Part shown: positions 9,471-18,360 of the stretch, in pieces | How the letters are laid out: every line of letters starts with the position of its first letter | How positions within the stretch are numbered: position 1 is the first letter of the stretch | Assembly (NCBI GenBank): GCA_903904835.1 | Contig: CAIVEI010000019.1 | Span: 1-64,000, forward strand | Direction: 5' to 3' | Source of the DNA: an uncultured Schlesneria sp. | Lineage (GTDB): Bacteria > Planctomycetota > Planctomycetia > Planctomycetales > Planctomycetaceae | Length of the DNA stretch: 64,000 bases | Made by a program: the position numbers and the translations under genes | Notes under the pieces: generated by a model | Databases searched by the model: none | The model's input: the letters and a program-made list of their open reading frames with translations, nothing else | Told to the model about the DNA's origin: nothing

Positions 9471-9538
9471 TCAACCGTTTGCGCCCATTCGAAATACAGT
9501 TTCCTTTTTGAATCCTGCTCCGAAGAAGATATTGAAAC

Positions 9539-9739
9539 ATGCCGCGCATTGAACGAGATCGCGAAATCGCTAAACGACGTCACCGCAAGGTGAAAATTCA
9601 AAAATTGATCGCCAAGTACATGAAGGCAACAGCACAAGCTGATAAAGTTGTCCTTGCGACCAAAGTTCGCCGCCTGAGCCCGTTCTACAATCTGGAAGAA
9701 CGAGTTGCTGTACTCAAGGCCGAGCAAACGAAGAAGTAA
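9539..9739 (+). CDS. 66-residue basic protein, DUF6800-like
   Basis: It begins MPRIERDREIAKRRHRKVKI and is rich in Arg and Lys, mostly predicted helical. From memory this resembles the small planctomycete family DUF6800 (unknown function); I could not check it. A rho-independent terminator follows within 30 bp, so it and the 39-residue gene upstream form a short transcription unit. The basic character suggests nucleic-acid or ribosome contact, which is inference. Confidence 0.75.
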   Translation: MPRIERDREIAKRRHRKVKIQKLIAKYMKATAQADKVVLATKVRRLSPFYNLEERVAVLKAEQTKK

Positions 9740-9766
9740 TCGCAGCGATTCGATTTGAGTTTCCCG

Positions 9767-9803
9767 AAGCACGACGAGGCGTTGGTCTTGATCGTGCTTT
9801 TTT
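9767..9803 (+). terminator. Rho-independent terminator after the small-protein pair
   Basis: AAGCACGA (9767-9774) pairs perfectly with TCGTGCTT (9792-9799) and runs into a T tract. It is 28 bp after the stop of the 66-residue gene. Confidence 0.8.
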
Positions 9804-9842
9804 CGTTGGCAATTCTTGGGCAACGTAGTAGGGTCGTACGTC

Positions 9843-9946
9843 GTAGGGTGGGTCGAGTCTTCGAGGCCCACCATCTTGTCTTGACATCATTGAATATGCG
9901 ATCAAAGACTGGTGGGCCTCGATGACACGACCCACCCTACCATGAG
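9843..9946. repeat. Left 104-bp palindromic BIME-like repeat of the RAYT unit
   Basis: Two arms of about 31 bases in inverted orientation (GTAGGGTGGGTCGAGTCTTC... and its near-complement ending CCACCCTAC) flank a roughly 36-base spacer. The copy at 10529-10632 is in direct orientation and differs at only about 4 of 104 positions. This is the arrangement expected for REP pairs (BIMEs) mobilised by a RAYT transposase. Confidence 0.93.
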
Positions 9947-9957
9947 CGAGAGGATGC

Positions 9958-10509
9958 ATGTCGGATTATCGACCGTATTACGTGCCCGGTGGAACATACT
10001 TCTTCACGGTTGTTGCTCATCAACGACGCCCCTTATTTTCCGGCGAGAACGCTCGAAGTTGTTTGAGGCAAGCGATTCTCGATGAACAACAACATCGTCC
10101 GTTCAATTTGTTCGCAATTTGTCTTTTGCCCGACCATATTCACAGTATCTGGACTCTTCCACGCAACGACGATCAGTATTCGATTCGTTGGTCAAAAATC
10201 AAAGAGGAATTCACTCGCTCGTACTTGAACGACTGTGGCACCGAAGGCCAAATTACCGATTCTCGCAAGAAACATCGAGAACGAGCGGTTTGGCAAAGGC
10301 GTTTCTGGGAACATACAGTAAAGGATGAAGATGACCTCAAACGCTGTGCCGACTATATTCACTGGAATCCCGTAAAACATAGATTAGTAAGTCGTGTCCG
10401 GGATTGGCCCTGGTCGTCATTTCATCGGTTCGTGGAAGCTGGCGAGTACGAGATCGATTGGGGCCGCAGCAATCCATGTATCGGATACGACGCGCCCGAA
10501 TGGGAGTGA
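9958..10509 (+). CDS. REP-associated tyrosine transposase (RAYT, Y1_Tnp family)
   Basis: A 183-residue single-strand HUH/Y1 transposase related to IS200/IS605 TnpA, thought to mobilise REP sequences. It starts YRPYYVPGGTYFFTVV, has the HUH-type motif CLLPDHIHSIW near residue 60 and the RAYT C-terminus WQRRFWEHTVKDEDDL, then YIHWNPVKHRLV and WPWSSFHRFV. Nothing is truncated, so it may be functional. GAGAGG just upstream of ATG 9958 is a good SD. It lies exactly between two nearly identical palindromic repeats, its presumed substrates. The catalytic Tyr is probably in the YSIRWSKIKEEFTRSY stretch, but I cannot fix which residue. Confidence 0.95.
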   Translation: MSDYRPYYVPGGTYFFTVVAHQRRPLFSGENARSCLRQAILDEQQHRPFNLFAICLLPDHIHSIWTLPRNDDQYSIRWSKIKEEFTRSYLNDCGTEGQITDSRKKHRERAVWQRRFWEHTVKDEDDLKRCADYIHWNPVKHRLVSRVRDWPWSSFHRFVEAGEYEIDWGRSNPCIGYDAPEWE

Positions 10510-10528
10510 CAAACACAAGAAGACCAGA

Positions 10529-10632
10529 GTAGGGTGGGTCGAGTCTTCGAGGCCCACCATCTTGTCTTGGCATCATTGAATATGCGATCAAAAGCTGGTG
10601 GGCCTCGATGACTCGACCCACCCTACCATGAG
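10529..10632. repeat. Right 104-bp palindromic BIME-like repeat, overlapping the gatA start
   Basis: Direct repeat of 9843-9946, about 96 percent identical by eye, with the same inverted arms. Its last bases, CCTACCATGAG, include the ATG that opens gatA, so the repeat edge supplies the first codon or lies directly before a later gatA start. Confidence 0.93.
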
Positions 10633-12100
10633 GGACATTTCCTTGACGACTTTGACTTTCGCGGAACTGCTTGGTCGATTGAACTCGCAAGAGGTTACGA
10701 GCGTTGAGGTAACTACCAGATGTCTGGAGATAATCCGACGGAATGACCCTTCCATTCACGCGTTCTTGAATGTCGACGCTGACGACGCGATTAAACAGGC
10801 AGAAGCGGTCGACCGGAAACGGGCTGCCGGAGAACCAGTCGGTTTGCTGGCTGGGGTTCCGGTTGCAATAAAGGATGTCCTTTGCACGAAAGGCCAGCCG
10901 ACCACGTGCGGCAGCCGGATGTTGAAGAATTATGTTCCTCCGTACGATGCTCACGCCATAACAAAATTGAGACAGGCCGACGCCATCTTGATCGGCAAGA
11001 CAAACATGGACGAGTTCGCCATGGGATCGTCTGGCGAGAATTCGGCGTACGGGCCAACTCGGAATCCCTGGGATTTGGAACGGATTCCCGGTGGATCGAG
11101 CAGCGGATCGGCGGCTGCGGTCGCCGCTCGAATGTCGCCGCTGTCACTCGGCAGCGATACCGGCGGTTCAATTCGCCAGCCTGCCGGACTGTGCGGCATC
11201 GTCGGCATGAAGCCAACCTACGGTCGAGTTTCCCGATACGGACTTGTCGCTTATGCAAGTTCTCTTGATCAGATTGGTCCCTTTGCGACGGACGTTCAGG
11301 GGGCTGCAACATTGCTTGAAGCCATCTCTGGCCACGATCCGAGAGATTCGACCAGTGTTCGGCAGCCCGTTCCCGCGTACAGCCGATCCTTTGATCAACC
11401 TCTCGCCGGGTTACGGATCGGGGTTCCCGTCGAGCATTTTGCGGAGGGCTTAGACTCCGAAATTGAACGCGCCGTGCGAGACGCAATCGCTGTCTATCGA
11501 TCACTGGGAGCTGAAATTAAGGACGTTCATCTACCGCATTCCAAATATGCGATCGCCACGTATTACCTTGTCGCCACGTCCGAGGCTTCGAGCAATCTGG
11601 CTCGTTACGACGGCGTTCACTACGGACACCGTGCGGAAGAGTTTGGTAATAGCCTGGTCGAAATGTATGAAGCCAGTCGAGCCGAAGGGTTCGGCGATGA
11701 AGTGAAGCGCCGGATCATGCTTGGAGTCTTCTCGTTGTCGGCAGGCTACGCGGACAAATATTATTCCAAGGCACTTCAAGTTCGGCGGCTGATTCGAAGT
11801 GATTTCGATGCGGCATTCGAAAAGGTCGACGTCATTGCTGGCCCAGTGACTCCCACCGCAGCATTCAAGATCGGTGAAAAGACCAGCGATCCGCTGGCGA
11901 TGTATTTATCGGATATCTACACGATCAGTGCGAACCTGGCGGGAATACCGGGTATCTCGATCCCGTGCGGATTTACTTCGTCGAACTTGCCGATCGGATT
12001 GCAGTTGCTGGCAGCTCCTTTTGAGGAAGACCGATTGCTTCGCGCCGCGAGAATGTACGAACGAGAATCCGACTGGAGTGCCCATTGTGCTATTGAGTAG
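10628..12100 (+). CDS. gatA: Asp/Glu-tRNA amidotransferase subunit A (GatA)
   Basis: GatA is the glutaminase/amidase subunit of GatCAB, which converts Glu-tRNA(Gln) or Asp-tRNA(Asn) into the correctly charged form. The 490-residue product has the amidase signature with the Ser-cisSer-Lys triad: Lys in VAIKDVLCTKG, the two serines in GGSSSGSAAAVAA and GSDTGGSIRQPA. Family hallmarks FAMGSSGENSAYG, NPWD and GMKPTYGRVSRYG are present. The ATG at 10628 lies in the RAYT-flanking repeat and has no SD. An in-frame TTG at 10643 with AGGGA about 7 bases upstream is a plausible native start. Neither gatB nor gatC is next to it here. Confidence 0.96.
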   Translation: MRDISLTTLTFAELLGRLNSQEVTSVEVTTRCLEIIRRNDPSIHAFLNVDADDAIKQAEAVDRKRAAGEPVGLLAGVPVAIKDVLCTKGQPTTCGSRMLKNYVPPYDAHAITKLRQADAILIGKTNMDEFAMGSSGENSAYGPTRNPWDLERIPGGSSSGSAAAVAARMSPLSLGSDTGGSIRQPAGLCGIVGMKPTYGRVSRYGLVAYASSLDQIGPFATDVQGAATLLEAISGHDPRDSTSVRQPVPAYSRSFDQPLAGLRIGVPVEHFAEGLDSEIERAVRDAIAVYRSLGAEIKDVHLPHSKYAIATYYLVATSEASSNLARYDGVHYGHRAEEFGNSLVEMYEASRAEGFGDEVKRRIMLGVFSLSAGYADKYYSKALQVRRLIRSDFDAAFEKVDVIAGPVTPTAAFKIGEKTSDPLAMYLSDIYTISANLAGIPGISIPCGFTSSNLPIGLQLLAAPFEEDRLLRAARMYERESDWSAHCAIE

Positions 12101-12199
12101 ATTTGAGAAAGTAGAAAGTAGATCCAGACAAAGAGCAGTAAGGGTTATGAGTCAAAAGTTTTTACGAGTCTCTCTCGCTTTTGATTCTGAACGCACACA

Positions 12200-12910
12200 A
12201 TGGCAAAATCAAATCTCGCAGCTTGGAACCGACTTAATCGCCAGATCGTAAGTTGCGAGCGCTGCCCTCGTTTACGGACGTATTGCCAGGCGATAGCTGT
12301 TGAGAAGCGGGCGGCGTATCGCGAGTGGGATTATTGGGGCTTGCCGGTGCCTAATTTTGGTGATCCAGCGGCACGTGTACTCATCGTTGGCCTGGCACCT
12401 GCTGCTCATGGCGGGAACCGAACCGGACGCGTTTTTACGGGCGACCGTAGCGGCGACTGGCTCTATCGAGCATTACACAAAGCCGGTTTCGCGAATCAAT
12501 CGACTTCGGTTTCTGCCGACGATGGGTTGCAACTGCACGATTGTGCCATCACTAATCCGTGTCATTGCGCGCCGCCAGCAAATAAGCCGACTCAAGAAGA
12601 AATCGCCAATTGCTCCGAATGGTTCGAACAAACCTTTCAGATACTTCCCGTACAAGTCATTGTCGCTCTGGGGCAGACGGCATGGCAGGCTGTCGTAAAT
12701 CGAGCCGTTACGAAAGATTGGCTGAAGCAGAATGGTCAGCGACCGAAGTTTGGGCACGGCGTCGAAGTGCCCCTCGATGATCATGGCCGCTGTCTGATCG
12801 GCTGCTTCCATCCCAGCCCACGAAACACGTTCACCGGGCGTCTCACCGAATCCATGTTCGACGCCGTGTTCGCTGCTGCAAAGGCAAAACTGCGATCCGA
12901 CATTAAGTGA
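12200..12910 (+). CDS. Uracil-DNA glycosylase, family 5 (UdgB-like)
   Basis: It removes uracil (in this family also hypoxanthine or other deaminated bases) from DNA to start base-excision repair. The 236-residue product shows the family 5 hallmark GLAPAAHGGNRTGR then VFTGDRSGDWLYRAL, and the C-terminal FHPSPRNTFTGRLT. Cysteines early (SCERCPRL) and later (NPCHCAPP) match the 4Fe-4S ligand pattern of families 4 and 5. The GLAPA motif lacks the Asp/Asn found in families 1 and 4, as is usual for UdgB. ATG 12200 gives a normal N-terminus. It follows gatA by 99 bp. Confidence 0.93.
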   Translation: MAKSNLAAWNRLNRQIVSCERCPRLRTYCQAIAVEKRAAYREWDYWGLPVPNFGDPAARVLIVGLAPAAHGGNRTGRVFTGDRSGDWLYRALHKAGFANQSTSVSADDGLQLHDCAITNPCHCAPPANKPTQEEIANCSEWFEQTFQILPVQVIVALGQTAWQAVVNRAVTKDWLKQNGQRPKFGHGVEVPLDDHGRCLIGCFHPSPRNTFTGRLTESMFDAVFAAAKAKLRSDIK

Positions 12911-12990
12911 GCGGCATCCGGATGCGATTTGCCGATCAGTGTTCGCTTGGCGTCATCCACAGTTGTGGAAGGCGTGCCTACAACAATAAA

Positions 12991-13839
12991 TCATTCCACA
13001 ACATCCACGGCACGGACACGGCGCACGAGTGCAATAAATGCCACAATTGTGAGAGCCGCGATTAGCGTGAGTGCCCACCAGGCGAGACCCCGGTCAAAAT
13101 CTTTGCGAAACTTTCCGAAAAACAACTGACCGATTAATCGCATATCACGCCAGGGATCGAGCAGCCGCCAGTACTCGTTGTCACTTGCTTTCCAGAGGTA
13201 GTCGCCCAGGCGGCCCGGCATGATCAAAAGGCTTGACCACGTAATAGCAATCGGGGCAGCGCGCTGAAGATAGGCCGACAAACTTACCAGCCAGACGCTG
13301 TTCACAAGACACAAGACACCACCGTAGGCGAGCACGGCGATTGGTATCCGCCAGCTTTCTCGCCAATAGGACCAGCCGGAAGTGAACGCACCGTACTCAA
13401 CAAAAAGAGCCAGAGCGGGAAGCACCGTCAGGAACAGGATCAGACTGCTGACAGCCAGTAGCTTTCCGGCAATGTAGTGTCGCTTACCGATTCGTCGGGA
13501 GAGATAGAAAGGCAATGTTCGCTGACGGAAATCGGAACCGACCAGCAGGCTTCCAGAAAACGCTAACAGGATCAGCACCACGACACTCTGACGTTCCATG
13601 AAAACCATATAGCCGTTGTCACGCTGCTCATCCATTTGTGCACTGAAACCAAACTCGCGCAGAATGTTCTGTTGCACGGGGGCCGGTAATTGCAACTGTG
13701 TTACCGCGTAGATCACCGACCAGAACATGATGAATTGCGCCAACCCCATTCCCAGCAGTATCCAGTAGGTTTTGCGCCGCAGGACCTGGATCAAAGCGAC
13801 TCGCGCAATGGAAATAACACCGCGAACCGGTGCGCGCAA
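12991..13839 (-). CDS. ABC-2 type transporter permease
   Basis: A 282-residue membrane protein with about six hydrophobic segments (for example TYWILLGMGLAQFIMFWSVI near residue 25 and a strong one around 105-140), an ABC-2 permease architecture. The short motif FRQRTLPFYLSRRIGKRHYI, then AGKLLAV, resembles the family cytoplasmic loop after TM2. It lies 38 bp downstream of the ATPase gene (13878-14834) on the same strand, so the two should form one exporter or transmembrane complex. The substrate is unknown. Confidence 0.85.
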   Translation of the reverse strand: MRAPVRGVISIARVALIQVLRRKTYWILLGMGLAQFIMFWSVIYAVTQLQLPAPVQQNILREFGFSAQMDEQRDNGYMVFMERQSVVVLILLAFSGSLLVGSDFRQRTLPFYLSRRIGKRHYIAGKLLAVSSLILFLTVLPALALFVEYGAFTSGWSYWRESWRIPIAVLAYGGVLCLVNSVWLVSLSAYLQRAAPIAITWSSLLIMPGRLGDYLWKASDNEYWRLLDPWRDMRLIGQLFFGKFRKDFDRGLAWWALTLIAALTIVAFIALVRRVRAVDVVE

Positions 13840-13877
13840 ATTTCCCTGCCAGCCGTGATAATTCGCAATGTCGATCC

Positions 13878-14834
13878 CTACGCCGTCAATTCTTGTGTCC
13901 CCTTTGTTTCTTTCGCAGTGAGTCGCATGAATAACCGTTCCAGATCTTCGTCATCTTCACGCAGTCGTGTGATCACCGTCCCGCATTGTGCTGCCAGTTC
14001 GAACAATTGCTTTGCCTGCCATGTTTCCGGCAACGCGACCAGCGCTGTCGCGTCTGACGGTACTTCTTGATGTAAAACCGTCCCACCGGAACTGCGAAAC
14101 CTGGGAAGAAATTCTGAACTCGCGTCGCGCCAATGAACCTCGAAACGGTTCTCGGCCGCACGCGTCATTTCGTCAATCGGTCCCGATTTGGCGATGGTCC
14201 CCTGGTGAAGTACCACCACTTGTTTGCACAATCGTTCAACGTCTTTCAGGAGATGAGTGCACAAAATTAGACTTTTGCCCGTTTCCGCGATCAGGTCTTC
14301 CAGAAGACGCAACATCGACATTCGTCCTGCGGGATCGAGTCCATTTGTTGGTTCATCAAGCAATAAAAGTTCCGGGTCATGAACCAGTGCCGCAGCCAGC
14401 TTCAGCCGTTGAAGGTTACCCGCGGAATACTCATCCAAACGCCGATACCGCAATTCGCCCAGACCGCAGTAGTTCAAGACTTCATGAGCTCGACGCCGAG
14501 CGTCGCGGAATGGCATTCCATACAGATCACCTGAAAGAGCAACGTATTCGACCCCTTTCAGCAAGGGAACGGTCGCTGCGGCTTCAGGCATATACCCAAT
14601 TCGCCCCCGCAGTTGCAGCCCGGTTTGCCGTATGTCGAACCCCAGAATTGTGCCCGTTCCTGATGAAGGGGGTAAAAGTCCCAGCAGGATTTTCAGAAGC
14701 GTGGATTTGCCGGCTCCGTTATTTCCCACCAACCCGATCGTGCCCGTCTCGAGCTGTAAGGTCACTTCACGGAGCGCCTGCACCGAGCCGAACTGACGCG
14801 ATATTTTTTGAAGATCCAACAGCACGAGTGACAA
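13878..14834 (-). CDS. ABC transporter ATP-binding protein (ABC-2 exporter)
   Basis: A 318-residue ATPase with Walker A GNNGAGKSTLLK (about residue 38), signature YSAGNLQRLKLAAALV, Walker B ELLLLDEPTNGLDPAG and the H-loop LCTHLLKDVERL. The C-terminal part carries the DrrA/CcmA-like regulatory extension. The signature LSGGQ is changed to YSAGNLQ, common in this subfamily. It is upstream of its permease and diverges from a second ATPase/permease pair across 228 bp, suggesting two related exporters under shared control. Substrate not deducible. Confidence 0.92.
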   Translation of the reverse strand: MSLVLLDLQKISRQFGSVQALREVTLQLETGTIGLVGNNGAGKSTLLKILLGLLPPSSGTGTILGFDIRQTGLQLRGRIGYMPEAAATVPLLKGVEYVALSGDLYGMPFRDARRRAHEVLNYCGLGELRYRRLDEYSAGNLQRLKLAAALVHDPELLLLDEPTNGLDPAGRMSMLRLLEDLIAETGKSLILCTHLLKDVERLCKQVVVLHQGTIAKSGPIDEMTRAAENRFEVHWRDASSEFLPRFRSSGGTVLHQEVPSDATALVALPETWQAKQLFELAAQCGTVITRLREDDEDLERLFMRLTAKETKGTQELTA

Positions 14835-15062
14835 CTCTTTCCGCGACGTTTGGGTTCGAGGGTGTGAGCATATGGTAATTGGCTCAGTCCTCAGTTGCTA
14901 TGACTCGTTATCGTGAGACCGAGGCGAATCTTAATCTTTACCAACGACGATCCCTGCTCGGAAGGGATTGCTTTCAGTTGGCTTCGGTGGAAACCCGCAA
15001 GCAGTCGCTGTTACCATCCTGTGACCGAGGCGTTCGTTCTGCCCTAACCTTGAATTGACGAA

Positions 15063-16019
15063 GTGATTGACTTGGCACCATCTTCCAGTACTGAATTTGA
15101 TTTGACCTTTTCACGGGTTACCAAATTCTACGGAGCCGTCATCGGGCTGAACGATCTTACTTGTCGGATTGGACAAGGGATTACTGGCCTGCTCGGCTCC
15201 AATGGGGCTGGCAAATCAACATTATTGAAACTTGCCAGTGGCCAATTACGTCCGACTCAGGGAGAGGTTCGGATTGGTGATCTGAAAACGACGTCAACTT
15301 CGGCCAAGCGCCTGTTCGGTTACTGTCCCGATGTTCCCAACCTTTACGAGGAAATGACGGGCGAAGAATTTGTTCGAACGATGTGTGCGCTGCATGGCTT
15401 TCCGTACGACGAAGTTTGCGACCGGACCCAGATGGCTCTCAAAGAAGTGGGAATGACCGACCGTGCACAGCGAAAAATCGCAGGTTGTAGTCACGGCATG
15501 CGGCAACGTTTCAAGCTTGCCCAGGCGCTGGTTCACGACCCGCAGGTCTTGTTGCTCGACGAACCCCTGACGGGCATCGATCCTGGCGGCCGCCAGGAAA
15601 TCAACGAGCTGCTGTTTCGTCTTGCGGAGAAAGGGAAGAGTATTCTCGTTTCAAGCCACATTCTGCACGACATTGAGACGCTTGCCGACCAGATACTTGT
15701 GCTTGGACGTTCCCGATTGATTGCGTCTGGCAGTCTTTCAGAAATTCGCCGACTGCTCGACGATCGGCCGCTTGTCATCGAAATCATCGCCGACGATCCA
15801 CGTTCACTCGCCGCTGAATTGATGACATTCAGCCAGGTTCTTGGCTGTGATATCGAGGAAAGCCGTTTGCGAGTCCGTACCAAAAACGCCGCCGATTTTT
15901 ACGCTCGCATTCAGGATCTTGTTGTGAAGGGTAGCCAGACAATCCGTCAGATGCAGTGCCTGGATGAAGGGGCTGAGGCGGTCTTTGAATATCTTCAGCA
16001 GGGGAAGCATTCGTCGTGA
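15063..16019 (+). CDS. ABC transporter ATP-binding protein, second pair
   Basis: A 318-residue ATPase with Walker A GSNGAGKSTLLKLASG, signature-like CSHGMRQRFKLAQALV, Walker B VLLLDEPLTGIDPGG and H-loop SSHILHDIETL. The start is GTG at 15063. It has the same length as the divergent ATPase at 13878-14834 and the same overall plan, but is not a near copy. The stop overlaps the GTG start of the permease (GTGA, 4 bases), so the two are translationally coupled. Confidence 0.92.
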   Translation: MIDLAPSSSTEFDLTFSRVTKFYGAVIGLNDLTCRIGQGITGLLGSNGAGKSTLLKLASGQLRPTQGEVRIGDLKTTSTSAKRLFGYCPDVPNLYEEMTGEEFVRTMCALHGFPYDEVCDRTQMALKEVGMTDRAQRKIAGCSHGMRQRFKLAQALVHDPQVLLLDEPLTGIDPGGRQEINELLFRLAEKGKSILVSSHILHDIETLADQILVLGRSRLIASGSLSEIRRLLDDRPLVIEIIADDPRSLAAELMTFSQVLGCDIEESRLRVRTKNAADFYARIQDLVVKGSQTIRQMQCLDEGAEAVFEYLQQGKHSS

Positions 16020-16774
16020 ACTCACTGCGTGCATTCAAAACCCTGCTGCGGTTCTCTTTCTTACGACTTTTCTGGTCCGTCAACACGTTGATGGTGCTGC
16101 TCCCTGTCGTGGGATGCTTCCTTTTCATCCTGCGGCGTGGTTTCGGAAAGATGACGCCTCCGGAAAAAGCATTCGATGCATTCGGCACGTTCCTCATTTT
16201 TGTCTTTTCATCGTTTTTGATCCCGATCTGCTCGCTCGGATTTGGAACGACAGCACTTGGGGCGGAGCGAGAAGACCAGACGCTGGTCTTCCTCCTGACA
16301 CGTCCAATTCCCCGCTGGCAGATACTACTCGCCAAAATTCTTGCATCACTTCCCCTAAGTTGCGGAATCGTACTGACAAGTTTCGCGGTGTACTGTCTGC
16401 TTGTCGGATCCATCGGGATAAAGGCATTTTTGATTTATTGGCCCGCCATGCTGGGAATGGCTGTCGCCTATGTTGCACTTTTTCACCTGTTTGCCGTGAT
16501 CTTTCGGCATCCAACAATGCTGGCGTTGGTCTACGCATTGTTTATTGAGCTCTTCGTCGGCAATCTGCCAGGGAGCATCAAACGTCTCGCAATCAACTAT
16601 TACGGGCGATCGTTGATCTACGGACTCGGAGCCGTCGAGGGCTTGAAAACTCCACGCGGTTTCGAAGGCATACCGGCGGCACAAGCGTATTGGACACTGG
16701 CAGGGATTTCCGGTGGCTGTCTACTTGCCACGTTTTTGCTTTTCCAATGGAAGGAATACCGAGAGACCCCCTGA
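16016..16774 (+). CDS. ABC-2 type transporter permease, second pair
   Basis: A 252-residue protein with about six membrane spans (first LMVLLPVVGCFLFIL near residue 25). The segment FGTTALGAEREDQTLVFLLT followed by RPIPRWQILLAKIL is the typical ABC-2 loop: an acidic/basic stretch preceding the third span. GTG start overlapping the ATPase stop. With the ATPase it forms a complete two-gene exporter; substrate unknown. Confidence 0.88.
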   Translation: MNSLRAFKTLLRFSFLRLFWSVNTLMVLLPVVGCFLFILRRGFGKMTPPEKAFDAFGTFLIFVFSSFLIPICSLGFGTTALGAEREDQTLVFLLTRPIPRWQILLAKILASLPLSCGIVLTSFAVYCLLVGSIGIKAFLIYWPAMLGMAVAYVALFHLFAVIFRHPTMLALVYALFIELFVGNLPGSIKRLAINYYGRSLIYGLGAVEGLKTPRGFEGIPAAQAYWTLAGISGGCLLATFLLFQWKEYRETP

Positions 16775-17048
16775 TTTTATGGGCCATGAAGGTGTTGACT
16801 TGTCTCATTGAATTCCAGTCAAACGGCGTTGATTTGCTAAGATTTGATGAACGTTCTGAATCAAGGATCCCGACTCAGTCGGTTGGTCTTTGAAAGAGTT
16901 GCTTCTACAATCTGGTGCTGTCGAATTGTCGGCCCGCTGGCGTGGTGTTTCGTTAAACAAGGACCTGATGTCCGCCCGGCAGCGAGCAGCGAAATCGTGA
17001 TTGAGTCGTTCGGTAATTGACATTCAGGGAAAACGAGGAAATTCAGAG

Positions 17049-18284
17049 ATGAAATACTTAATGTGGTTACTGGTCGTGTTCGCCTCGGTCGGGGCATTGA
17101 ACGCTCAGCAAAAGGGGCGACCGAGTGTCGTGTTGGGAACGCCCAATCTGACAAATGGCATTCCCGGCAAAGGTGATCTGACAATTGACGAGATCAAAAC
17201 CTGGCTGGACAAAAAGGCAAACAATAGACCGCTTGAAGTTGTGCTTCCCGTTGGTCTGGCTTTGGGCGCCAACAATATTTCGATTCCTGCGGACAATCCG
17301 ATCACCAGAGCCAAAATCGAACTTGGTCGTCAACTGTTCTTCGATACCCGTCTCTCGTCCGACAACACAATCAGTTGTGCCAGTTGCCATCACCCTGAAG
17401 ATGGATACGGACGGAACACAACGTTCGGCGTCGGCGTCGGTGGTCAAAAGGGCGGACGGAACTCGCCAATCGCCTTCAACCGCATTCTAAGCTCCGTTCA
17501 GTTCTGGGACGGACGAGCTGCGACACTCGAAGAACAAGCGAAGGGACCAATCGCCAATCCAATCGAAATGGCCAATACGCATGACGCCGCCGTCAAAACG
17601 CTTAAGGGGATTGAAGGATACCGTCTGCAGTTCGAATCGATTTTTCCTGGCAAGGGAATCACGATCGATACAGTCGCACAGGCGATTGCGACATTCGAAC
17701 GAGTCCTCGTCACCGGTCCTTCACCGGCTGACTATTACGAGCCATATGCAAACTTCGTGAAAAACTATGGTGATGAACTGAAAAATCTCGACGCGTTCAA
17801 AGCGGACGATCTTGAATCGTACAATCAGTATTGGAGTTTGAAGCGAGCTAGTGATGCTCACCCGATTTCTGCTTCAGCGATACGTGGTCGCGAATTGTTC
17901 TTCGGCAAGGCCAACTGCACGGCGTGTCACGCTGGAGCCAACTTCACCGACGAGAAGTATCACAACATCGGTATTGGCATGGACAAGCCGAAGCCAGACC
18001 TGGGGCGATACGATCAGACCAAGGTCGACAAGGACCGAGGCGCGTTCAAGACACCAACGGTTCGCAACATTTCTCAAACCGGTCCGTACATGCACGACGG
18101 AAGTTTGAAGACGTTGGAGGAGGTAGTGGAATGGTATGACAAAGGTGGTCACCCGAATCCATACCTCAGCGACAAGATGAAGAAGCTGAACTTGACCGCT
18201 CAGGAAAAGGAAGATCTTGTTTCGTACATGAAGGCGTTGCAGGGAGATCTTCCAAAGGTCCGAACCGATCGATTGCCTAAGTAA
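17049..18284 (+). CDS. Di-heme cytochrome c peroxidase (CcpA/MauG family)
   Basis: A 411-residue periplasmic protein with a cleavable signal peptide (MKYLMWLLVVFASVGALNAQ). Two heme-attachment sites, CASCHH (near residue 112) and CTACHA (near residue 295), mark the two c-type hemes. RNSPIAFNRI, QFWDGRAATLEEQAKGPI and FKTPTVRNISQTGPYMHDG are hallmarks of bacterial di-heme peroxidases; the Met in GPYMHDG is a likely distal ligand. It would reduce hydrogen peroxide using electrons from small cytochromes or copper proteins, or act as a MauG-like oxidase. ATG 17049 is chosen because it begins the signal peptide. A terminator follows. Confidence 0.95.
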   Translation: MKYLMWLLVVFASVGALNAQQKGRPSVVLGTPNLTNGIPGKGDLTIDEIKTWLDKKANNRPLEVVLPVGLALGANNISIPADNPITRAKIELGRQLFFDTRLSSDNTISCASCHHPEDGYGRNTTFGVGVGGQKGGRNSPIAFNRILSSVQFWDGRAATLEEQAKGPIANPIEMANTHDAAVKTLKGIEGYRLQFESIFPGKGITIDTVAQAIATFERVLVTGPSPADYYEPYANFVKNYGDELKNLDAFKADDLESYNQYWSLKRASDAHPISASAIRGRELFFGKANCTACHAGANFTDEKYHNIGIGMDKPKPDLGRYDQTKVDKDRGAFKTPTVRNISQTGPYMHDGSLKTLEEVVEWYDKGGHPNPYLSDKMKKLNLTAQEKEDLVSYMKALQGDLPKVRTDRLPK

Positions 18285-18319
18285 TCGAAGATTCGTCGAT
18301 AGATATTTGGTTTTTCGTG

Positions 18320-18355
18320 CCACTGGCGTGCTTCTTCGCACGCCAGTGGTTTTTT
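18320..18355. terminator. Strong rho-independent terminator after the peroxidase gene
   Basis: Twelve perfect pairs (18320-18331 with 18338-18349), 6-base loop TTCTTC, then TTTTTT. It lies 36 bp after the peroxidase stop. Confidence 0.93.
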
Positions 18356-18360
18356 AAGAT

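Noticed and set aside
14835-15062. Operator between the two ABC exporters
   Set aside because: No clear symmetric site could be identified by eye.
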